The translations under genes were made by a program, and so were the position numbers. The notes under the pieces are model-generated. The model saw only the letters and a program-made list of their open reading frames with translations, made no database searches and was not told the origin of the DNA. DNA of 64,000 bases from Chloroflexota bacterium (GTDB lineage: Bacteria; Chloroflexota; Dehalococcoidia; Lucifugimonadales; UBA3495), in the NCBI GenBank assembly GCA_009840165.1, contig VXOG01000067.1, forward strand, positions 103,222 to 167,221, in the 5' to 3' direction. The first letter of the stretch is position 1. Each line of letters starts with the position of its first letter. Positions 35,279-44,754 of this stretch are shown here, piece after piece.

Positions 35279-35306
35279 GTAGGGGCGAATGATTATTCGC
35301 CCCTAC
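35279..35306. repeat. Inverted repeat with GGGGCGAA core, downstream of hicA
   Basis: A perfect 12-bp stem (35279-35290 with 35295-35306) closes a GATT loop between the convergent hicA and amidase genes. The core GGGGCGAA/TTCGCCCC recurs in the hairpin at 46371-46402, so it is either a shared terminator or a dispersed repeat. A further CCTTCGACAGGCTCCGG tract lies at about 35323-35339. Confidence 0.6.
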
Positions 35307-35357
35307 TAATTCTTCCGCGTATCCTTCGACAGGCTCCGGACACACGTTGCACCGGGC

Positions 35358-36782
35358 TTACCCGAAATTCGGCCACACTCCCCGGCTGGGCGAAACTCCC
35401 TCGTAGGCATTTGCGATACGGAACAGATTGCCCTCTTCCCACGGCCGGCCGATGAACTGCAAGCCGATGGGCAGGCCAAGTTCGCTGAACCCGCATGGGA
35501 TTGTGATAGCCGGAAAACCCGTAGCGTTCTCGGGGCTGGTGTTGCGCGAAACGTGCCCCGATCCCGGGCCGCGCACTTTTTGAGCCTTGCCGTCCACTTC
35601 GATGGTTGTGGCATCGATGCGAGGCGCCGGCATAGGCGTGGTCGGCGTAACCAGGAAGTCAACGTCCTGCAACACCCTGGAGCGTTCTTCCTTGATGATG
35701 CGCTGGACCTTCATCGCCTTGGAGTAATCGCGACCTAACACGAACTGACCCGCTAGCGTGCGGTACAGCGTGTCGGGGCCGTAGTCCTCCCGGTTCGACG
35801 TGATGTACGGCTCGTGGGTCACCACGCTGTCCGCCATGGCGGCGAAGCGGATCGCTCCCACGTACTCCATGCTGGGCAGGCTCACCTCCCGGCTGGCGAC
35901 TCCCAGCTCTTCCAGTGCGGCGATGGCCCGTCGGACTGCCGCTTCAACCTCCGGGTCCAGCAGGTCGAAGTAGTGGTTCGAGGGGATTCCCATGGTCAAA
36001 CCCTGGATGCCCCGCTCCATCACCAGCGCGTAGTCGTCCACGGGAACCGGAACGGTGCTCGGATCCAGCGGGTCGTAGCCAGCGATGGCCTGGAGCACCA
36101 GCGCACTGTCTCGAACCGACCGTGTCATCGGCCCGATGTGGTCGCCGTTGAAACTGGTGACGAGCAGACCGCGCTGGCTCACCCTGCCAAAAGTCTGCTT
36201 TAGCCCGACCACTCCGCAGAACGCGCCCGGCAGTCGCACCGAACCGCCCAGGTCGGTTCCCAGCGATGCAAAGGTCACGCCGGCGGCAACGTTCGCGCCG
36301 CCGCCTCCGCTGGAACCGCCGGGAATGTGGTCCAGGCCCCAGGGGTTATGCACCGCTCCGTAGTGTGGGTTGTTGGACGTTGCCCCGGCGGCGAATTCTT
36401 CCAGGTTCTCTTTGCCCAGGATGACCGCGCCGGCCTCTTTGCAGCGGCGCACCACCTCCGCGTCTTCGTCGGGAACATGGTCCCGCAGTACCTTCGTGCC
36501 CAGCGTAGTCCTGGTGCCGCCGGTGGCGATGTTGTCCTTGATACCGATGGGTATGCCGTGCAGCGGCCCCCGGTATTCGCCCCGCGACAGTTCGTCCTCG
36601 GCTAGCTCCGCCTGCTCCATCGCCTGCTCGCGCATGATGGTGATGAAGGAGTTCAGCGTAGGTTGTCGGCGCTCCGCCTCCGCCAGCGCCGCCTCGGCGA
36701 GATCTACCGGGGACACTTCACGCGCCTGAATCATCGGCGCGATTTCAGAAATCGTAAGTTTCAGAAGTTCGTTATCCGGCAT
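35358..36782 (-). CDS. Amidase (amidase-signature family, GatA-like)
   Basis: A 474-residue amidase-signature enzyme. The catalytic triad is visible: Lys in GIPIGIKDNIA, cis-Ser in GGSSGGGGANVAAG and nucleophile Ser in GTDLGGSVRLPGAFCG. It hydrolyses a C-N amide bond. The gene overlaps a GatC-like small protein upstream by 11 nt, as in GatCA. No gatB is present nearby, so a dedicated amidase is as likely as a tRNA amidotransferase subunit. Start ATG 36782 is chosen at PDNELLKLTISE. Confidence 0.85.
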   Translation of the reverse strand: MPDNELLKLTISEIAPMIQAREVSPVDLAEAALAEAERRQPTLNSFITIMREQAMEQAELAEDELSRGEYRGPLHGIPIGIKDNIATGGTRTTLGTKVLRDHVPDEDAEVVRRCKEAGAVILGKENLEEFAAGATSNNPHYGAVHNPWGLDHIPGGSSGGGGANVAAGVTFASLGTDLGGSVRLPGAFCGVVGLKQTFGRVSQRGLLVTSFNGDHIGPMTRSVRDSALVLQAIAGYDPLDPSTVPVPVDDYALVMERGIQGLTMGIPSNHYFDLLDPEVEAAVRRAIAALEELGVASREVSLPSMEYVGAIRFAAMADSVVTHEPYITSNREDYGPDTLYRTLAGQFVLGRDYSKAMKVQRIIKEERSRVLQDVDFLVTPTTPMPAPRIDATTIEVDGKAQKVRGPGSGHVSRNTSPENATGFPAITIPCGFSELGLPIGLQFIGRPWEEGNLFRIANAYEGVSPSRGVWPNFG

Positions 36783-36975
36783 CAGCTTCCGCTCCTTCCA
36801 CCGCCCGCAACAGGCGCGATGACATAACGTCGGACAGGTCAAGGTCCCGCAGGTTCTGCAACTCCGTCAGATAGTTCTCCAACTCGGGCTTGACCAGTTC
36901 CAATTCCTCGGCGCTCAACTCGAACCCGCCGTATTCGGCAATGATCCGGTTCAGGGTTTCGTCGGATATCGGCAT
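36772..36975 (-). CDS. Small GatC-like partner protein of the amidase
   Basis: A 67-residue protein beginning PISDETLNRIIAEYGGFELSAEEL, then LVKPELENYLTELQNLRDLDLSD. GatC proteins are small helical stabilisers of GatA. The helix-LENYL-helix-DL pattern is compatible with that, but the match is weak. GGAGG lies 8 nt before ATG 36975. It overlaps the amidase start (36782) by 11 nt, so the pair is translationally coupled. Confidence 0.65.
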   Translation of the reverse strand: MPISDETLNRIIAEYGGFELSAEELELVKPELENYLTELQNLRDLDLSDVMSSRLLRAVEGAEADAG

Positions 36976-37086
36976 TCGTTGCACCTCCCGTCAAACTCAG
37001 CCTCGCCGCGAGTGTACATCCCTGCTATCAGCGGGGCAATATCCCGGTACAATAGGCCCACAACCTCAGGAACATGGAGATACGAC

Positions 37087-38274
37087 ATGATTGCTAACGG
37101 TAACGGGTCGGTATTGGACGGGGTGCGCGTGCTGGAGCTCGCTCGCTGGCAGGCCGCACCGCGCGGCGGCCTGATCCTCCAGGACATGGGCGCGGAGGTC
37201 ATCAAGATCGAGTGGCGCAAGGGGGCCGACCTGCGAGACTCCGGCCCATTCGTCGGCGGCATGAGCGTGCAATTCGCGGCCTACAACCGGGGCAAGAAGA
37301 GCGTAACGCTCAACGCCCGCCACGAAAAGGGCAAAGACCTTTTCTTCCGACTGCTGGAGCTTTCCGACGTCGTCCTGGAGAATTTCCGGCCCGGCACAAT
37401 GGAAAAGATGGGGTTCGGCTACGAGGAACTGTGCAAGGTCAACCCCAACATCATCCTGGCGTCCGTGTCCGGCTTCGGTCAGTACGGCCCCTACCGCGAT
37501 CGCCAGTGCTTCGACCCCATCATCCAGGCCATGAGCGGGTTCGGCGATCAAACCGGCCGCGGCTTCGGCGAGCCCATCATGGGCAATGGCCCCGTAATGG
37601 ACCGCACCGCCGCGCTCCACGCCGTCATCGGCATCCTGGGCGCGCTCCGCCACCGCGACCGCACCGGCGAGGGCCAATGGCTGGAGGTTGCGATGCTGGA
37701 CGGCGGAATCACCCTTGAGGAAGTTGCCCTGTCTATGTGCTATGAGACCAACACCAACGATTTCGTTCGCGTGGGCACCTTCCTCAAATGCAAGGACGGA
37801 TGGGTTACCACCGGCGCCGCCAGGGCGGGTATGTGGGAGCGGATGTTGAAGGTCATGGACTACGACGAGCTGGCCAAGGACCCGGAGTTCGCCGCGCCCA
37901 TGTTCGCCACCGATATGGCTGAGATACGCATGGAGTTGCTGCGGATGTGGTGCGAGGAGCGCACCGTTGCCGAGGTCGAGGAAGCCCTGGTCGCCGCCGA
38001 CATCCCCTTTGGCCCGGTTAAGTCAATCCCGGAGGTTCTGGCCGACAGCCACATGTGGGAGCGAGAAGTGATGATGGAAGCCGACGCTCACGAGCCGCCC
38101 GGCCAGAAAATTCTTGTGCCGGGTCCCACCATTATCAAGTTTTCCAAGACCCCGACTACGGCCGGCCCGATACCGAGATACGGCGAGCACAATTCGGAAA
38201 TTTATGGCGGACTGCTGGGAATGTCCGAACCCGAGATGGCCGGGCTGGCCGAACAGGGGGTGATTACCTGCTAA
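37087..38274 (+). CDS. CaiB/BaiF family CoA-transferase
   Basis: A 395-residue class III CoA-transferase. Motifs: GVRVLELARWQAAPRGGLILQDMGAEVIKIE, the ENFRPGTMEKMGFGYEEL region, SGFGQYGPY and the catalytic Asp in VMDRTAALHAVIGILGAL. It moves CoA between carboxylic acids, activating a substrate for catabolism. The N-terminal start is ATG 37087 with GGAG 7 nt upstream. It is divergent from the GatC-like gene and overlaps the convergent SDR by 4 nt. Confidence 0.88.
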   Translation: MIANGNGSVLDGVRVLELARWQAAPRGGLILQDMGAEVIKIEWRKGADLRDSGPFVGGMSVQFAAYNRGKKSVTLNARHEKGKDLFFRLLELSDVVLENFRPGTMEKMGFGYEELCKVNPNIILASVSGFGQYGPYRDRQCFDPIIQAMSGFGDQTGRGFGEPIMGNGPVMDRTAALHAVIGILGALRHRDRTGEGQWLEVAMLDGGITLEEVALSMCYETNTNDFVRVGTFLKCKDGWVTTGAARAGMWERMLKVMDYDELAKDPEFAAPMFATDMAEIRMELLRMWCEERTVAEVEEALVAADIPFGPVKSIPEVLADSHMWEREVMMEADAHEPPGQKILVPGPTIIKFSKTPTTAGPIPRYGEHNSEIYGGLLGMSEPEMAGLAEQGVITC

Positions 38275-39104
38275 TCCAAGCCCATGCGACGCAGGGTGTA
38301 GGCGTCGCCGGACATAATCTCCGTAATCCTCGGCGGCAGGCCGCGAAAGTCATCGGTCGCCGCCGAAATCAGTCTTCCGGTCAACTCTCCACTTTCTTCC
38401 GAAGCCAGCCATACCGCCAGCTCCGCGCACTCGTCGATGGACGCTCCTCCGCCCGATGTTACCCGCAGCCCGAGTTGGTGAATGAAATCCGCGCCGGCGC
38501 CGGCGGCCTGCTCGGTCATCCGGTCCCACATGCTGGTATGGACTGAGCCCGGCCCCAGGGCGTTCACCGTGATCCCCTGGCTATCCAGTTCCTGAGCTAA
38601 CACTTCGGTGAGTCGCACCACCGCGGCCTTGCTGGAGCAATAGGCGGACATGTTGCTCCACGCATTGGTGGCTCCGGCCCCCGACAGATTGATAATCTTG
38701 CCGGCCGACTGCTCCAACATTACGGGGACTACGGCGCGACAAACCAGGAATGTGCCGGTAAGGTTAACGGTGATGGTGTTCACCCAATCGGCGATGTCGT
38801 TATCCTGCAACGGCCCGATGGGGCCGGAGATGCCGGCGTTGTTGACCAGCACGTCAATCCGGCCGAATCGCTCTACTGCTCTCCGGGCCAACCGCTCTGC
38901 GTCTTCCTGGCTGGTGACGTCGGTGGGAACAGCGATTGCTTCAGCGGCCAGCTCCGACACAGCGGCTACCGCCTCTTGCAGTTCCGGTTCGCTGCGGGCG
39001 GCCAGCGCTAGCTTTGCGCCCTCGCGAGCGTAGGCCAGGGCGATGGCCCGCCCGATGCCACGGCCTGCGCCGGTGATGACCGCTACTTGACCATTCAGTT
39101 TCAT
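38271..39104 (-). CDS. SDR family oxidoreductase
   Basis: A 277-residue classical SDR. It has TGAGRGIGRAIALAYAREGAKLALAARS, NNAGISGPIG, the catalytic Ser in NLSGAGATN and Tyr/Lys in SAYCSSKAA. The stretch DRMTEQAAGAGADF lies in the substrate-binding flap. Start ATG 39104 has GAGGTGG upstream. Its start is 10 bp from the stop of the ABC-F gene, so it is likely cotranscribed with it. Substrate unknown. Confidence 0.87.
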   Translation of the reverse strand: MKLNGQVAVITGAGRGIGRAIALAYAREGAKLALAARSEPELQEAVAAVSELAAEAIAVPTDVTSQEDAERLARRAVERFGRIDVLVNNAGISGPIGPLQDNDIADWVNTITVNLTGTFLVCRAVVPVMLEQSAGKIINLSGAGATNAWSNMSAYCSSKAAVVRLTEVLAQELDSQGITVNALGPGSVHTSMWDRMTEQAAGAGADFIHQLGLRVTSGGGASIDECAELAVWLASEESGELTGRLISAATDDFRGLPPRITEIMSGDAYTLRRMGLD

Positions 39105-39114
39105 GGCGCCACCT

Positions 39115-41097
39115 CTAATCCGACTTGAGGCCAACCAGCATACGGTCGATGTCCTCGGCCTCTTCTGACAACCGTTCCCACTCGTCCCATAGGGACTGCT
39201 CTTCTTCTTTGAGGATGCGGTAACGCTCGCCCGTGGCCGCGAGCGCGTCCCGGTCGTCGAACTGCCCCGGGTCGGCGAACATCGCTTCCAACTCAGCCGA
39301 TTGGGTCTCGCGGTCGCTGATGGCAACGCCGATCTCGTCGATGCGGGCAGCCAGTTTGCGAGCCTGGCGGTTGAGCGCACGCTGTTGTTCCTCTTCGGGG
39401 GTCAACGTTCGCCGGGAGCGTCGTCCTCCTGACCCGTTCTTCGACGCCGCCGGCTGCGCGCCGTTCGCATCGGCAACGCTCGGCGCTTCGGCGGCTTCCT
39501 GCTGCTTGCGGTACAGGTAATTATCGTAGTCGCCGGGGAATACGCGGGGCCGTCCGCCGTCGATCTCGATGATCTTGTTGGCAACCTGGCGGATCAGTGT
39601 GCGGTCGTGGGTCACCAGGCAGATGGACCCCCGGTAGTCGCCCAGCGCGTCGGATAGGATTTCCCGCGACGCGATGTCCAGGTGGTTGGTTGGCTCGTCC
39701 ATCAGCAGGAAGTTGCTGGGCTGCAACAGCAGCTTGGCCAGCGCGACCCGCGCCTTTTCGCCGCCCGACAGCACCGAGATCGGCTTGAGAATGTCATCCC
39801 CGCTGAATAGAAAACCACCCAGGATGGTGCGAAGATTTTGCTCCGATTCGGCGGGCGCAGCCTCCCGCAATTCCTTAATCGACGTGTTATTGGGATCAAG
39901 CTGGTCCAGTACGTGCTGGGCGTAGTACGTAGTCGTCACGTTGTGGCCCAGTCGCCGTTCCCCGTCGTCAATGGGCAGGGCTCCGGCCAGGATCTTCAGC
40001 AGCGTGGACTTGCCCGCGCCGTTGGGTCCTACCAGCGCGACGCGATCTCCCCGCTCCAGCGTGAGGTTCAAATCGCGGTACACCACGTTGTCGCCGTAGG
40101 ACTTGCCCACGCCGGCCAGAGTGATGATGTCCGCTCCACTACGGGGTGGTTCCGGGAACGAATAGCGCACTTTCCTGGTAGCGCGGGGCAGTTCGATGGC
40201 CTCGATCTTTTCCAACTGCTTCAGCCGGCTCTGCACCTGCCGCGCTTTGGTAGCCTTGTAGCGGAACCGCTCCACGAACCGCATCTGCCGCTGCATTTCC
40301 CGTTCCTGCCGTGCCGCCGCCGCTTCCTTGATCTCCAGGGCTCGCTCGCGGGCCGCAAGGTATTCGTCGTAATTGCCGCGATGATGCACCACTTCGCCCG
40401 GCTCGATGGCAAGCACCCGGTTCGCCACCTGGTTCAAGAACGTGCGGTCGTGAGAGGTAACCACCACGCCGCCTTTGAAGGACGACAGGTATTTCTCGAA
40501 CCAGATATTGGCCTCAAGGTCCAGATGGTTGGTTGGCTCGTCCAGCAGCAGCACGTCCGGGTTGCGAAACAGCAGCCGGGCCAGCTCGGCCCGCATCATC
40601 CAGCCGCCGCTGAACTCGGTCATCTCGCGGGTGAAATCGTTTTCCTTGAAACCCAGCCCCGACAGAATGGCTTTGGCCTCGTGGTCGCGGTCAATACCTC
40701 CGGCTGCTTCCAGTTGGTTTTCAAGCGTTGCCAAATGATCCATCAGCGCGTCTTGTTCCGCAGCTGTTGTAGTTGACGAAAGCGCCCCGCGCATCTCGGC
40801 GATCCGGTCCGACAACTCAATGGCCTGTGTATTCGCCTCCAGAACCTCCTGGAGTAATGACTTGCTTGCGAATGGCGCGGGTTCCTGCTTAAGGTAACCA
40901 ACCGTCGCCCCACGGCGGCCCGATATTGTTCCGGTGTCGGCCAGCGTTTCCCCGGCCAGAATGTCCAGCAGCGTCGTTTTGCCCGACCCGTTCGCGCCGA
41001 TCAGCGCCACGCGATCCCCACCCGACACCGACACCTCCAGCCCGTTGAACAGGCTGCGTTCCCCGTAAGCCTTGCTGATGTCGGATGCATAAAACAT
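39115..41097 (-). CDS. ABC-F family ATPase (ribosome-associated)
   Basis: A 660-residue protein with two ABC ATPase domains and no membrane segments. Walker A motifs are [14 protein letters not shown] and [14 protein letters not shown]; signature regions are [12 protein letters not shown] and [13 protein letters not shown]; Walker B boxes are [15 protein letters not shown] and [15 protein letters not shown]. The interdomain linker is basic and helical. The C-terminal domain ends in a long coiled-coil-like Glu/Arg-rich stretch. ABC-F proteins act on ribosomes, for rescue, regulation or antibiotic protection. Whether it is housekeeping (Uup/EttA/YheS type) or resistance-related is unclear. Confidence 0.9.
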   Translation of the reverse strand: MFYASDISKAYGERSLFNGLEVSVSGGDRVALIGANGSGKTTLLDILAGETLADTGTISGRRGATVGYLKQEPAPFASKSLLQEVLEANTQAIELSDRIAEMRGALSSTTTAAEQDALMDHLATLENQLEAAGGIDRDHEAKAILSGLGFKENDFTREMTEFSGGWMMRAELARLLFRNPDVLLLDEPTNHLDLEANIWFEKYLSSFKGGVVVTSHDRTFLNQVANRVLAIEPGEVVHHRGNYDEYLAARERALEIKEAAAARQEREMQRQMRFVERFRYKATKARQVQSRLKQLEKIEAIELPRATRKVRYSFPEPPRSGADIITLAGVGKSYGDNVVYRDLNLTLERGDRVALVGPNGAGKSTLLKILAGALPIDDGERRLGHNVTTTYYAQHVLDQLDPNNTSIKELREAAPAESEQNLRTILGGFLFSGDDILKPISVLSGGEKARVALAKLLLQPSNFLLMDEPTNHLDIASREILSDALGDYRGSICLVTHDRTLIRQVANKIIEIDGGRPRVFPGDYDNYLYRKQQEAAEAPSVADANGAQPAASKNGSGGRRSRRTLTPEEEQQRALNRQARKLAARIDEIGVAISDRETQSAELEAMFADPGQFDDRDALAATGERYRILKEEEQSLWDEWERLSEEAEDIDRMLVGLKSD

Positions 41098-41164
41098 GCC
41101 AATAATCCCGGCGTCGGATTATATCATCGGCGATAATTCGTTCACCCCAACCGTGCTGCGCCAA

Positions 41165-41986
41165 CTAGGGTTTGACGGCGATCGCTTCGCCAAAGGCCAA
41201 CCCGCCCACTGCGCCCGGCATTTCCTTCCATTCGTCCATTTCGGCCCGCCATCGTTCAAACTGCTCGTGCGTCGCCAGTCCGTATTGCGTCGCTGCCGCA
41301 ACTACTTGCGGCATAAAGAACCAATCGCAGATAAAGGCGTGCAGAAACGCGATGTCTTCCGCCGAGCTGAAGTAGTCGAACGATCCGGTAGCCCGGACAT
41401 CGGCAAACCCGGCTTGGAGGAAGTGCGCTTTCAGTTGTTTGCCCATCTCGGGATGCCCCTGGTTGGCTGCGAGCAGCTTGATGAATGTAGCCCACGCCTG
41501 GTCAGTGGTATCCCCCATCGGTTCGCTGAAAGAGGCGCTGGCGATCATCTCCCGGCTGGCGATAACGCCGCCGGGTTTCAGTACGCGCTTGACTTCCTGC
41601 AATGCCCGCTGGGTGTCCGGCACGTGCATCAGCACCGCGTGGCAGTGCGCCGCGTCGAAAGAACCGTCATCAAATGGCAGGTCGTACACGTTGCCGAAGT
41701 GAAACGAGGCGTTGTCATGGCCGCCGGACGCGGCGGCGGCCCTCGCCAGCTCGATCTGGGACGCTTCCATATCGATGCCGTGGATTGCACCGGGTTCTAT
41801 GACTCGCGCCAGGCCAACGGTGATCGTGCCCGGCCCGCACCCGAAGTCCAGCAGGCGCATACCGGGAGTAAGATGCGGCATCAGGTGTGCAGCATGAGTT
41901 TGCGCATTCCGGCTGTCAAGCAGTTGTAGAAACTCCGGGCTGTAGCCCATGGTGTATTCGGGATTGAGAGATGCCTGTTCCGTCAT
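41165..41986 (-). CDS. SAM-dependent methyltransferase (UbiE/class I type)
   Basis: A 273-residue methyltransferase. Motif I is RLLDFGCGPGTITVGLARVI near residue 44, followed by HGIDMEASQIEL. The segment FDAAHCHAVLMHVPDTQRALQEVKRVLKPGG is a typical post-motif II/III. It may methylate a small molecule such as a quinone. Start ATG 41986 has AAAGGTG upstream. It lies 15 bp downstream of the nitronate monooxygenase gene on the same strand. Confidence 0.83.
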   Translation of the reverse strand: MTEQASLNPEYTMGYSPEFLQLLDSRNAQTHAAHLMPHLTPGMRLLDFGCGPGTITVGLARVIEPGAIHGIDMEASQIELARAAAASGGHDNASFHFGNVYDLPFDDGSFDAAHCHAVLMHVPDTQRALQEVKRVLKPGGVIASREMIASASFSEPMGDTTDQAWATFIKLLAANQGHPEMGKQLKAHFLQAGFADVRATGSFDYFSSAEDIAFLHAFICDWFFMPQVVAAATQYGLATHEQFERWRAEMDEWKEMPGAVGGLAFGEAIAVKP

Positions 41987-42001
41987 GGTCTGTCACCTTT
42001 G

Positions 42002-42976
42002 TTATTTGGTCTTGTCGTATATATCCCGCATGGCGTTTTCTGCCGCCTCGCAAATGTCCGTTATTACTTGCCCCGCCGGCCGTATCGCATCGACCTGCCC
42101 GACACCCTCGCCCATGTACACCGACGCCAGTTCAGGGTCGTGGCGGGCGCGTGCGGCGGCGACATCGGTGGCCAACTCCTCGCGTCGCGCCAGGACTTCG
42201 GCATCCCTACCGTCCCATTCCCGAACCATTCGGTTGCGATACACTCGACCCGCTATACCGGATGGCCAAGGTTCATCTCCAAGCAGGTCGTACAACCGGG
42301 TGTAGGCGGTGTCCTGGCCTTCAGAGCGAAGGACTTGCTCTTTGAAGGCTTCTGGGACTTCCACCGCTTCCGGCGTTGCCAGCATAGCGGTGCCCAGGGA
42401 CGCTCCTTCCGCGCCGGCAGCAAGCGCTCCTGCCAACGCTCGCCCCGACGTAATCCCGCCAGCCGCTAGCACCGGGATGTCGGGATACCGCTCAACGAGA
42501 TCTACCAGCAGGGGCAACAGGTTCATTTCGCCGGTGTGTCCGCCAGCCTCGTTTCCCTGGGCCAGAAGCGCGTCCGCGCCGGCGTCCAACGCTATTTCCG
42601 CGGCTCTGGGCGTTTGTACTTGGCAAATGGTTGTTGCTCCGGCATGTCGCGCCCTAGGTAGCCACGGGCGCGGGTCGGCAAACGAAAATATGATGACCGG
42701 CACTTTTTCGGCAAGAGCGGTTTCAAAATTGCTCGGGTCTGACTCAATCAATTGGGTGATGAATCCGACGCCAAAAGATCGGTCGGTCTGGGATCGGATG
42801 AATCCGATTTGCTCGGTAAACCACTTGGAGCCGAAGTTGTTGCTGCCACCGAACGTTCCTAACCCTCCTGCCTGGCATACCGCCGCTGCCAGTCGTCCTC
42901 CGCTGTGGTTGCTCATGGGCGCGGACATGACGGGATATCGCAGGCCCAGCAGTTCGGAGAAACGGGTTTTCAGCAT
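42002..42976 (-). CDS. Nitronate monooxygenase family protein
   Basis: A 324-residue FMN-binding TIM-barrel protein (2-nitropropane dioxygenase family, PF03060). The start LKTRFSELLGLRYPVMSAPM is typical, GNEAGGHTGE carries the FMN/substrate contact His, and LAAGGITSGRALAGALAAGAEGASLGTAML binds the FMN phosphate. Members oxidise alkyl nitronates such as propionate-3-nitronate. The start overlaps the deoxyribosyltransferase stop by 7 nt, so the two are coupled; ATG 42988 is an alternative start. Confidence 0.85.
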   Translation of the reverse strand: MLKTRFSELLGLRYPVMSAPMSNHSGGRLAAAVCQAGGLGTFGGSNNFGSKWFTEQIGFIRSQTDRSFGVGFITQLIESDPSNFETALAEKVPVIIFSFADPRPWLPRARHAGATTICQVQTPRAAEIALDAGADALLAQGNEAGGHTGEMNLLPLLVDLVERYPDIPVLAAGGITSGRALAGALAAGAEGASLGTAMLATPEAVEVPEAFKEQVLRSEGQDTAYTRLYDLLGDEPWPSGIAGRVYRNRMVREWDGRDAEVLARREELATDVAAARARHDPELASVYMGEGVGQVDAIRPAGQVITDICEAAENAMRDIYDKTK

Positions 42977-43434
42977 TGGGCAGCCCATCGAGCCAGGGCT
43001 TTGGCCCGGTCAGTAATTTCGTCCACGGTCGTGTAATAGTAGTCCTGCCAGTTCTGTTCGGGCATTCCGGTGAAAAGCATCAGGTTGAGAGGGTACTCCT
43101 CGCTGTCGGTGGCGCGGCGGAAATCGTCCCGGAACAGGAAAGTAGGCTTGCCCAGGGCAATGGCCATGCCCAGTTCAATCATCACGCCCTCGTCCGGAGG
43201 GACGCCGTTCACCACCGCGAATATGCCATCTGCGGCCGCCACGTCAGCATAGTCCTGCTGGCCGACCCGGTAGGCCCAGCCGGCGCGCTGGAAGTCCACC
43301 TGGTTATTGCGAGCGAATGGCTCCCAGACTTTCAGACCCAGACTTTCCAGGGCGGCGATGATGGGCGGCAAAAGGGTTTCCTTCTGCTGGGTCGAGAAAC
43401 CGTATGGGTTGGCGAGGTAGATGGTTTTGGGCAT
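42970..43434 (-). CDS. Nucleoside 2-deoxyribosyltransferase family protein
   Basis: A 154-residue protein of the nucleoside 2-deoxyribosyltransferase family (PF05014), which exchanges nucleobases on deoxyribonucleosides or cleaves nucleoside 5'-phosphates. The signature start IYLANPYGFS, the DYADVAAADGIFAV strand and the catalytic Glu in PPDEGVMIELGMAIALGKP are visible. Start ATG 43434 has no clear ribosome site. The gene is divergent from tRNA-Gly and overlaps the nitronate monooxygenase gene, an unusual functional pairing. Confidence 0.82.
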   Translation of the reverse strand: MPKTIYLANPYGFSTQQKETLLPPIIAALESLGLKVWEPFARNNQVDFQRAGWAYRVGQQDYADVAAADGIFAVVNGVPPDEGVMIELGMAIALGKPTFLFRDDFRRATDSEEYPLNLMLFTGMPEQNWQDYYYTTVDEITDRAKALARWAAQC

Positions 43435-43438
43435 AAGG

Positions 43439-43444
43439 TATAAT
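43439..43444 (+). promoter_or_regulatory. -10 box of the tRNA-Gly promoter
   Basis: A perfect TATAAT ends 11 bp before the mature tRNA-Gly 5' end. No convincing -35 box is seen at the usual distance. Confidence 0.45.
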
Positions 43445-43455
43445 GAATGCACTGA

Positions 43456-43529
43456 GCGGGCGTAGCTTAGTGGTAAAGCCCCAGCCTTCCAAGCTGGCTA
43501 CGTGGGTTCGATTCCCATCGCCCGCTCCA
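43456..43529 (+). tRNA. tRNA-Gly (anticodon TCC)
   Basis: A complete cloverleaf. The acceptor GCGGGCG (43456-43462) pairs with CGCCCGC (43519-43525), followed by discriminator T and encoded CCA. Stem CCAGC/GCTGG closes loop CTTCCAA with anticodon TCC (codon GGA), and the T arm is GTGGGTTCGATTCCCAT. It lies between the divergent deoxyribosyltransferase gene and the 3' end of the carbonic anhydrase gene. Confidence 0.95.
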
Positions 43530-43570
43530 TTTTACTGTATATACTCTGCAACTCCCCGGTACGCACGGCT

Positions 43571-44260
43571 TCACCGCGACACCGCCAGGATTTTCCGCTC
43601 TCCGATAGGCTGCACCGGGCGATTGTTGGGACCGCCGGTAATTGTCTGCAAGCGCTCCACCTGTTCCGGCGACACAGTGCCGACCGACTGCATCACGATC
43701 CAGTGTACGCCTTCGGTGCATGGCGGTGTGGTTAGCGAACCGTCGTAGCCGAAATAGTTAAGCGGGGCCGGAAGGTAGTCAGAGGTGGTCGGCCCGTCTT
43801 GCAGGGCAACCGAGCCAACGGTTTGCGGCGCGGCGTCCAACAATGCCTGTACCAGTGGCGAGGGGTTTCCCAGGCGGAACAACAACCCCACAACCGCCAG
43901 GTTCGCGTCCGTGTCCTGATGCACCAGGTGCAGCTCGGTGGCAAACCTCTCGCCGTCCACCTGATGCTCGCCGGGCGAGTGGTAGTGAACGCCCTGCAAT
44001 TCGTAGCGTGATCCGTCGGCGACAAGCGCGCTGCCCGGCGGGAAGTCCAGATATACGGTGTGCCCGTTGTTGCGGGCGGCAATCGCCCGGCCTGAGTAGG
44101 CGAACTCAATGTGAGCTCCTTCAGAAGCGACACAACCGGTGATATTGACCGGCGACTGCTCGACGCCTTCTGAGCAGGAGCGGTACGCTTCCGAGAGACA
44201 ACCCCAGTGTTCAGGACCCTCTGATCCGTTGTACCCCCAACGGACGGCTTCCGTGGTCAT
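43571..44260 (-). CDS. Alpha-type carbonic anhydrase without signal peptide
   Basis: A 229-residue alpha carbonic anhydrase (PF00194), which hydrates CO2 to bicarbonate. The three zinc His are visible: two in GVHYHSPGEH and one in ATELHLVHQD. Near the N-terminus WGCLSEAYRSC and QSPVNI and near the end SLTTPPCTEGVHWIV are family hallmarks, including the Cys pair that usually forms a disulphide. Most bacterial alpha enzymes are exported, yet this one begins directly as MTTEAVRWGYNG with no signal peptide. It starts 4 bp after the upstream gene's stop. Confidence 0.85.
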   Translation of the reverse strand: MTTEAVRWGYNGSEGPEHWGCLSEAYRSCSEGVEQSPVNITGCVASEGAHIEFAYSGRAIAARNNGHTVYLDFPPGSALVADGSRYELQGVHYHSPGEHQVDGERFATELHLVHQDTDANLAVVGLLFRLGNPSPLVQALLDAAPQTVGSVALQDGPTTSDYLPAPLNYFGYDGSLTTPPCTEGVHWIVMQSVGTVSPEQVERLQTITGGPNNRPVQPIGERKILAVSR

Positions 44261-44264
44261 GCGA

Positions 44265-44753
44265 TCATTCCTGAGTTGTGCTCGCTCCAGCCAGGGCGCG
44301 GGCGGCGGCGTCCAGCAACGCGGTGGCGTCCAGCGTCGCCCGCAGTTCGCCGGCTTCGTCCTGCCCAAAGCTTTCCTCCACTCGGAACTCCTCGATCAGG
44401 GCGGCAATAGCGTCTCGTCGCTGTGATTCGAGGGCGTCTGCCAGTTCTGCCAGGTAGCCGGCGTCAACGTGTCGCTGGATCTCTGCGGTCAGCAACTCTT
44501 CCTCAACCACCTGCCGTTGAATCAGGCCGATGTTCTGCAAGTTACGGCCCAGGTAGCACCCGCCGAACTGCATGATCTCGCATTCCCGACCCTCCAGCCC
44601 TTCGATCTCGGCGAACCAGTGGTAGCGGGGTTCAAGTTCGTGCTCATTGAGATAGTCCCGCACCTGCTGGTCTTCCGACGCCGGATCGGACGGGTCGAAC
44701 ACCAACTTTACGGTGTGCATCATTAGCCCGGCGGGTTCGACGGTGATGTACAT
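44265..44753 (-). CDS. Hypothetical protein
   Basis: A 162-residue soluble protein, unrecognised. The N-terminal half has beta strands (YITVEPAGLMMHTVKLVFDPSD) and a helix-rich acidic middle. ALLDAAARALAGAS ends the protein. GGAGGG lies 5 nt before ATG 44753. It sits between the PanE-like gene (upstream, 1 bp gap) and the carbonic anhydrase gene, so all three probably form one operon. No function is proposed. Confidence 0.6.
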   Translation of the reverse strand: MYITVEPAGLMMHTVKLVFDPSDPASEDQQVRDYLNEHELEPRYHWFAEIEGLEGRECEIMQFGGCYLGRNLQNIGLIQRQVVEEELLTAEIQRHVDAGYLAELADALESQRRDAIAALIEEFRVEESFGQDEAGELRATLDATALLDAAARALAGASTTQE

Positions 44754-44754
44754 A

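Noticed and set aside
41949..42469. Several overlapping plus-strand frames around 42 kb
   Set aside because: They are shadows of the nitronate monooxygenase and methyltransferase genes on the minus strand.
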